Of a stretch of 64,000 nucleotides of DNA, positions 59,020 through 64,000 are shown piece by piece. The DNA is from Liquidambar formosana (taxonomy: Eukaryota > Streptophyta > Magnoliopsida > Saxifragales > Altingiaceae): NCBI GenBank assembly GCA_039720395.1, contig CM077823.1:11302107-11366106 (forward strand). Direction: 5' to 3'. The first letter of the stretch is position 1, and each line of letters opens with the position of its first letter. A program made the position numbers and the translations under genes. The notes under the pieces are model-generated. The model searched no databases. It was not told where the DNA came from and saw only the letters and a list, made by a program, of their open reading frames with translations.

Positions 59020-59817
59020 CTAGATATAGCACACGTGCGTTGCTAGTGAATATTTTTAAATAATATTAGTTATACAAAATAATAAATACATAAGATTTTA
59101 TATTTTTTTCATAAAAGATAAAGTTTAAAATTCGAAAGTACAACGAAAGATTAAAAACTCTTTAGATGTATATTTAGAATTTTTTTTTCTTCATAAAATG
59201 GAATATTTAAAAAGTTTATATTCATATATATCATCATGCAACTTGATAGTTGCTCTAAAAAAAGAATTTGAGTAAAAATCTAACTTTAATTTGTTAAGAG
59301 TTTGAATTAAAATCTAACTTTCATTTGTTACGTACCAAATGATAATAATGTTTATTATGTGTTTCAATTAAAGGAAGGATAGATATGTATTTTTTTTTAA
59401 AAATAAGGGTATATTGGTTGTTCAAAAGTTTTTCTGAGATTCAACCTTTTATAGATAGTAGAGATTTGCAGAGCAAAACTTACCAGAGAATAGAGAAGTC
59501 GCCGTTAACCAGAGAAGGGAGAAGTCGCCATTAATGGAAAAAGTGGAGAGAAAGTTGAAACTACTCTTGATGGAGAAAGTGGAATTTACAATTCGATTGT
59601 TTATTTATTATATAGGAATTATAATTTCCGTTTCCTTCGAGTTCCTATTTGTGTTTTATATATTAAGGTATGTGTTTTAGAATTATAGTTTTCATATTGT
59701 TATATTTCCTATATATGCAGAAGGGTGGGTAGTTGTGTATTTAAAAATTAAAATAAGGGTATATTAGTCAATCAAAAGTTTTTCTTACATTCATCTTTTT
59801 ATAGGTAGTCTATATAG

Positions 59818-59818
<1 letters not shown>
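59020..59818 (-). mobile_element. Helitron 2, 799 bp
   Basis: On the minus strand it opens TCTATATAGACTACCTATAA after an A and closes GCAACGCACGTGTGCTATAT then CTAG before T. The sequence from 59390 to 59818 is the inverse complement of 55617-56060 with high similarity. It is a short non-autonomous member of the same family. Confidence 0.85.

Positions 59819-59843
<25 letters not shown>
59819..59843. repeat. (TA)n microsatellite
   Basis: An uninterrupted TA run separates Helitron 2 from the foldback element. Confidence 0.9.
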
Positions 59844-59848
<5 letters not shown>

Positions 59849-60234
59849 CCCTTTCTTATGAGGTTAACCTAACCTAATTTTACATTAGGTTACCTTCCAA
59901 AACTCTATCTCTGATTTTTGTTTTTCAAAACCAACCGTTGGATTAGATCTACTTCACATGAAAGTCATACATACCAAAAATCAAGTTGATACAAGATTAA
60001 GAACTACTTCATTCGTAAATGTCCAAAATGAGCGATTGTCATTGATTAAAAAATGTAATTTTTGGATCGAATAGCAATCAATCTTGGATCAACTTGATTT
60101 TTGGTATGTATCACCTACATGATAAGGTTATTTAATCCAACTTAGTTTTGTAAAATATGAATCACATGCATAATTTTGGAGGGTGACCTAACACAAAGTT
60201 AGGTTAAGTTAACCTCATTGGAAGGGGACTATAT
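59841..60234. mobile_element. foldback MITE-like element, about 394 bp
   Basis: The ends are inverse complements over at least 60 bp (TATGAGGTTAACCTAACCTA opposed by TAGGTTAAGTTAACCTCATT). The similarity continues inward (CATACCAAAAATCAAGTTGAT occurs in both halves). TA repeats flank both sides, so a TA target is possible. It carries no coding sequence. Confidence 0.75.
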
Positions 60235-60419
60235 ATATGTATACACTAGGTATCGCACACATGCATTGCGCGTGATTTTTTATCTAACAATAAAACAATT
60301 CTCATCTATTTAAAAGAAATTTATTTCCTTTTTTCAATTATTTTCATGATCTTTTAGTAGTTTTAGATTTCAATTAATGTAACAAAAAAAAAAGTAAATA
60401 TAGTAAATAAAAAAATGTG

Positions 60420-60755
60420 GAATTAAAATACAAGAAAATAAAAACCATTCATCCCATTATCATCAACCCCATTGAACATCTCTTACACTCGGCGAGCGAG
60501 CATTTGTCTCCCAAATTGCTCCACACCTCATGCAACTCATCAGCCGAGGTAGACCCATTACCATCAAGCTCTTAAACCGCGAACACGTCCTTCAAATTCT
60601 CCATCACTTCGTAAGAATTGAAGCCATTGGTGTTCAGTTTGGTGAATGCATTCAAATCGATTAACCTATTGCCGTCCTTGTTGATCTCTCGTACCATCTT
60701 CTCCAAGTCCTTTTTGGTCTCAGTGTAGCTTCCAAGTCCTTTGGTCTTGATGTAA
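60420..60755 (-). pseudogene. calmodulin-like (CML, EF-hand) gene fragment captured by Helitron 3
   Basis: On the minus strand the frame reads YTETKKDLEKMVREINKDGN, then RLIDLNAFTKLN, a linker with EVMENLKDVFAV, a TAA where a Tyr is expected, then ELDGNGSTSADELHEVW and CSLAECKR. Two EF-hand loops (NKDGNRLIDLNAF and ELDGNGSTSADEL) are clear, and GVDDNG after a frameshift starts a third. EF-hand proteins bind calcium through D-x-D-x-D-G loops; several ligand positions here are changed. The layout matches plant CML proteins. There is no start codon or complete C-terminus. It lies in the same orientation as the Helitron, as is common for captured fragments. Confidence 0.85.
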
Positions 60756-60919
60756 CCTACGTTTACTCAATAGATTTTAGGTTTTTGAGTAGACGTGTAC
60801 TTCTTTATTGAGGGGAAGGGTAAAAAGGGTTGACATAGGAATACTAAAAGGATAATGGGGGACGAAGAAGGAGAGACGTATGAATTTTTCTTTTTATTTT
60901 TTGTTGCAAAAAACGAATG

Positions 60920-61045
60920 AGTTAATGGGGAAGGAAACACATGGGCTAATGGAATAGGATTGTAGAACTCTAATTAAAGTAGGGTATGGGGAAGGGAAAC
61001 ATATGGGTTAATGGAATAGGATTGTAGAACTCTAATTAAAGTAGG
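60920..61045. repeat. tandem duplication, unit 62 bp
   Basis: TAATGGAATAGGATTGTAG occurs at 60947 and 61009, each within a longer repeated unit running from GGGGAAGG to AAAGTAGG. Confidence 0.9.
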
Positions 61046-61066
61046 TTTCTCCATGATTGAATTAAT

Positions 61067-61633
61067 GGGGAAATATCCAAAACCGCCCTCAAATATAAAA
61101 TCATATCTAAAAACCCCATTAAATATTTTACCTATCCATCTAATCCAAATAAAAAAGAATTATATCCATTAACTCCAATCAGCTAAATTTTTGTTTATTG
61201 CGGTTAAAAGAAAAGACTGATCAGACTAAAATGCCCTTCTTTCACAATAATATGTTTAATGACAAAAATGCATATTTACTCCTCTTTTCCCAAACTTGCA
61301 TACCTGTTCTCCCACTCTCTTTTTTTCTTCTCCTTGCCCCCCATGTGTACATTAGAGAAGAATTAATTAATGATAGTTAATTTTTTTCTACTTACATTAA
61401 AAAGGATAAAAGTAGAAATTCAGTTAAATAAGCAATTTTTTCATTAAACATATTAATGTCAAAGAGGGCATTTTAGTCGGATCACTCTTTTCTTTTAATA
61501 GAAGTAAACAAAAAATTAACTGATTGGAGTTAATAGATGCGATTCTTTTTTATTTGGATTAGATGGATAGGAAAAATATTTAATGCAGTTTTTGGATATG
61601 AATTTATTTTTGAGAGAGTTTTTGGATATTTCC
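61067..61633. mobile_element. foldback element inside Helitron 3
   Basis: The arms 61067-61245 and 61455-61633 are inverse complements along about 175 bp (for example CATCTAATCCAAATAAAAAA and its complement). They leave about 210 bp between them. It is probably a MITE. AATTAAT-like words flank both ends, but a precise duplication is not certain. Confidence 0.75.
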
Positions 61634-61773
61634 TCTTAATTAATTATAGAGACAATAATATCTTTTTCCTTTTTGTCTTTTAAATTACTTAAAGGTATTG
61701 ATATCATTACATTTTAAAATAAGGGTATTTTAGAGAATCAAAAGTTTTTATAGGATTCACCCTTTTATAGGTA

Positions 61774-61774
<1 letters not shown>

Positions 61775-61803
<29 letters not shown>
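61775..61803. repeat. (TA)n microsatellite
   Basis: A TA run lies at the 5' boundary of Helitron 3. Confidence 0.9.
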
Positions 61804-61805
<2 letters not shown>

Positions 61806-61948
61806 CATGATGATCAAGTAAGGACGTGCTGATATAACTTATATCAACACCCGCATTGGGAGTTGTACCTTATGCATTAGTGGGATGTGAGGTATATTGG
61901 ACCAATGCAAAGGGTACAACCCCTAATGCATGGTGCTGATATAACTTA
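61804..61948. mobile_element. left part of a small MITE split by the Pack-MULE
   Basis: It contains ACGTGCTGATATAACTTATA near its left end. Its continuation at 63118-63150 has the inverse arrangement (TATTAACACGTGC), so the terminal segments fold back on each other. No coding sequence. Confidence 0.5.
61940..61948. repeat. 9-bp target-site duplication TATAACTTA (left)
   Basis: Identical to 63109-63117. Nine bases is the hallmark of Mutator-like elements. Confidence 0.95.
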
Positions 61949-62432
61949 GGGTAAAATGCAAAAAACCCTCCTCTATTGTTACCCTTTTTGTAGGATACCC
62001 CTTCTAAAGAAAAACTCAACAAAAAACCCTCATATTGTGCTAGGGGGTATGCCGTTAACATTGATATTAAATGACCATTATGCCCATGTATGGGAAAATA
62101 ATAAAATATTAGTTTTTGACATTTTTAAATGGTTTTTAAAAACTATTTATGAAATTACCCTTTTACCCCTGACTTAACCCTTAAGCAAAACCATGTTCCC
62201 CTTCCCTCCCCCCGTGCTCATGATCCTCACACCTATACACTCTCGTGTCACTGTCCACACCCATTATCGAGTCAGAGTTCACACACCGGCCATCGTTGTC
62301 GTCGTCCAACGTCGACGGTTGTCGTCAGCAAACGCTGGCCATGGTCCATCCTACTTTTTTCGCAGCGTCATCGTCCATCTTCCTCACTTTAACTAGGCAT
62401 TTCATTTCTCTTTATTTCTCTTTCTTTACCCT

Positions 62433-62693
62433 TTAATTATTTTTTTCCCTCTTGTGATTGACTGATTCTAAATTGAAAGGGAAGATAAATTGCAATAAAT
62501 GCCTATTTGCATTACCCTTATTCCAGTCGTGCAGAACGATTCTTGCAATAGCTTCAACATCCACAATATCACCCTTTTTAAGCTTACCCCTAACAGTAGC
62601 CACCTTCTGTAGAAAGTCATCAATAGAATCAAAAGTTGGGAGCTTGTATAGGGTGACCAACAATTTGGCCGGGTAAATTATGCGAGAGTGCAA
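62433..62693 (-). pseudogene. captured fragment resembling nucleostemin-like GTPase NSN1
   Basis: This 86-residue frame has a recognisable core, TLYKLPTFDSIDDFLQKVA then TVRGKLKKGDIVDVEAIARI and VLHDWNKG. It resembles the region after the GTPase domain of plant nucleostemin-like 1, a nucleolar GTPase of ribosome biogenesis. Only about 52 residues match. The flanking residues (NRHLLQFIF onward and the first 8-9) look unrelated, so the capture ends there. The GTPase motifs themselves are absent. The assignment rests on pattern memory, not on a search. The frame has no stop within the captured core. Confidence 0.7.
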
Positions 62694-62830
62694 GAGAGGG
62701 GTTGTGCGAGAGTGCGAGAAAGGGGTTATGCGATAGAGGCTGTGTGGGAGAAGGGCTGTGCGAGAAATGGGCTGTGTGTGAGAGAGCGAGGGAGCGAGAG
62801 AGGGCTAGAAGATGAAAGACCAGATCTGAT
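62675..62830. repeat. GCGAGAG-rich low-complexity stretch in the Pack-MULE
   Basis: GTGCGAGAGTGCGAGAAAGG-like units recur, with GAGAGAGCGAGGGAGCGAGAG at the end. The frames on both strands here are products of the repeat. Confidence 0.7.
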
Positions 62831-63108
62831 CCCCAAACCCGTTGCATCAGATCTTAAAAGAAGAAGAAGAAGGTGAGGTTATTTTCATCTTTTCTGAGTG
62901 CTGAGGGTATTATAGTCATAAAAGTAAGTTTTCTTCGTCACGTGCCAATCACGTACGGTTTGGCTGTTAACTTTGCTAATGGATTGTGGACGGAAAGGGG
63001 TATTTTTCAACCCTACACAATATGGGGGGTTTTTTGTTGAGTTTTTTTTTTAGAGTGGGGTATCCTACAAAAAAGGTAACAATAGAGGGGGTTTTTTGCA
63101 TTTTACCC

Positions 63109-63117
63109 TATAACTTA
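63109..63117. repeat. 9-bp target-site duplication TATAACTTA (right)
   Basis: Identical to 61940-61948. Confidence 0.95.
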
Positions 63118-64000
63118 TATTAACACGTGCTAATGAGAACATAACCATATCTATATATATATATATAGATCAACCAACCAGCGCGATAAGAGTGAGGTTC
63201 TTACCTCATCGAGAGAGCTCCACGAGCTTAGCCAAAAGCCACCAGGCCACAAGCCTACTTCTATCTCTCCTCTTCTCCTTTTCCTTCCTTCTCACTCTCT
63301 CTTTTCTCAAGCTCTCTTTCTCTCTGTATGCCTTTCGGTTAGTTTACACCTTAATGGTGAAAAAATAAAAGGAATAGGAGTATATATTATTCAATCCTTT
63401 TTTTGTTTTTTTTTTTAAGGGTTTGCTACAAAAATATTTTTGAATCAAGAGTGCGAGTACAACAATAGGAGGTACATACTCGATCCATACATATCCACCG
63501 CTACCATGGCACTCAATTTGATAAGAAATTAATCTGCCGTTTTGTCTATACATGTGACAAAAATTAATTAGGGCTTCAAATTTATCCACTAACTGGTAAT
63601 TATCTTGGATTAATTAGGCTAGAACTGGATTAGCAAAAGTAATTGGTAAGACAAGCAACGGTGGTCATTTTCATTCTATTTATATGGGTAGCAGCCAAAA
63701 AGAACACATATATAATCACTCTGTACAGTTAAATCCAAGCATATTTCATGACACCCATACTGTTTACCATGGTGGCATCTGTATGGTCTCATTTTCCTTT
63801 CTTTCTGTTTTTTTTTCTTCTTAGTTTTTTTTTTTTTTTCTTTCTTAGTATTGTGGTCCCATTTATTGTATGATGGTTTTCTAAAGTGGAAATTAACATG
63901 TAAAATATAAGATAAATAATTTGTAAAAGAAAAAAAAATGTCAATTCCACTACAAATGATAGAGATTGTAGATAAATATGATCCTGATTCCTGACGGAGA
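63118..64000. other. MITE remainder, then unassigned DNA
   Basis: The first 33 bp complete the split MITE. An ATATATAT run (63150-63168), a CT-rich stretch (63260-63330) and poly-T runs (63390-63416, 63823-63839) follow. No gene or element end was recognised to the window edge. Confidence 0.5.

Larger units (their letters stand above)
60246..61780 (-). mobile_element. Helitron 3, about 1.5 kb, carrying a gene fragment
   Basis: The 3' end (minus) is GCGCAATGCATGTGTGCGATAC then CTAG before T, at 60246-60249. The 5' end shares ACTACCTATAAAAG.GTGAAT, the CTTTTGATT word and the ATACCCTTATTTTAA word with Helitrons 1 and 2. The first bases have been replaced by TA repeat, so the terminal TC is not seen. 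Inside are a calmodulin-like gene fragment and a foldback. Confidence 0.75.
61949..63108. mobile_element. Pack-MULE, 1,160 bp, TIRs about 95 bp
   Basis: The left end GGGTAAAATGCAAAAAACCC and the right end are inverse complements over about 95 bp with only a few differences. The shared inner words include ATTGTTACC, TGTAGGATACCCC and AAAAACTCAACAAAAAACCC. Exact 9-bp duplications flank it. No transposase is encoded. The interior carries a gene fragment (62505-62668) and a GC-richer ACGTCGACGG-bearing segment (62215-62395) that may be a second captured piece, so the element is non-autonomous. Confidence 0.9.

Noticed and set aside
62675..62876. Arg/Glu-rich frames in the Pack-MULE
   Set aside because: They are translations of the GCGAGAG repeat.

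Overview
The window is a gene-poor, repeat-dense stretch of a higher-plant nuclear genome, probably a eudicot; the species cannot be told from the sequence. The evidence is plant-type LTR retrotransposons (Ty3/gypsy Tat-like with an extra RNase H, and Ty1/copia), Helitrons ending in CTAG, MITE-like foldbacks, a Pack-MULE and plant mobile domain (PMD) relics. A 100-base run of N marks a scaffold join. I see no intact host gene, tRNA, rRNA or CRISPR array. Every coding stretch is a retroelement relic or a captured gene fragment.

Layout. 1-634: end of a Tat-type LTR (+). 640-3405: decayed gypsy gag-protease relic (+). 3817-5764 and 6390-7483: two PMD pseudogenes (+), the first with five GT-AG introns, lying antisense to the next element. 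7484-36052: a large Tat-like gypsy element, E1 (-), whose pol is broken by insertions. A solo LTR (B1, 9636-12346, duplication GACTT) sits between RNase H and the archaeal-type RNase H. A whole second element, E2 (12815-27719, duplication AAACC), sits in reverse transcriptase. E2's left LTR is itself split by solo LTR B2 (14944-17721, duplication GAACC). E1 carries gag, protease, RT, RNase H, aRNH and integrase remnants plus a 5' LTR (32987-36052). E2 carries gag only, so it is a non-autonomous relative that E1-like elements may have mobilised.

36053-41721: LTR debris, including an LTR with about seven 161-bp tandem repeats and a B-type LTR cut inside its palindrome. 41722-46989: mostly unrecognised AT-rich DNA with short duplications, a small copia LTR and hairpins. 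46990-53645: a decayed Ty1/copia element (-) with a perfect nested Tat-type solo LTR (47133-48944, duplication CTTAA) in its RNase H. 53646-53745: assembly gap. 53746-64000: DNA-transposon territory. It has three Helitrons of one family (55617-57659, 59020-59818, 60246-about 61780), the third carrying a calmodulin-like gene fragment; two long foldback elements; and a 1,160-bp Pack-MULE (61949-63108) with a 9-bp duplication and a fragment resembling nucleostemin-like GTPase NSN1.

The most interesting signals are: (1) a palindromic module at a fixed place in the U3 promoter region of several LTR families, with conserved arm ends but variable interior; (2) the gag-only element E2, which keeps E1-like leader and post-pol blocks; (3) spliced PMD genes antisense to a Tat element; (4) two independent gene captures, by a Helitron and by a MULE.
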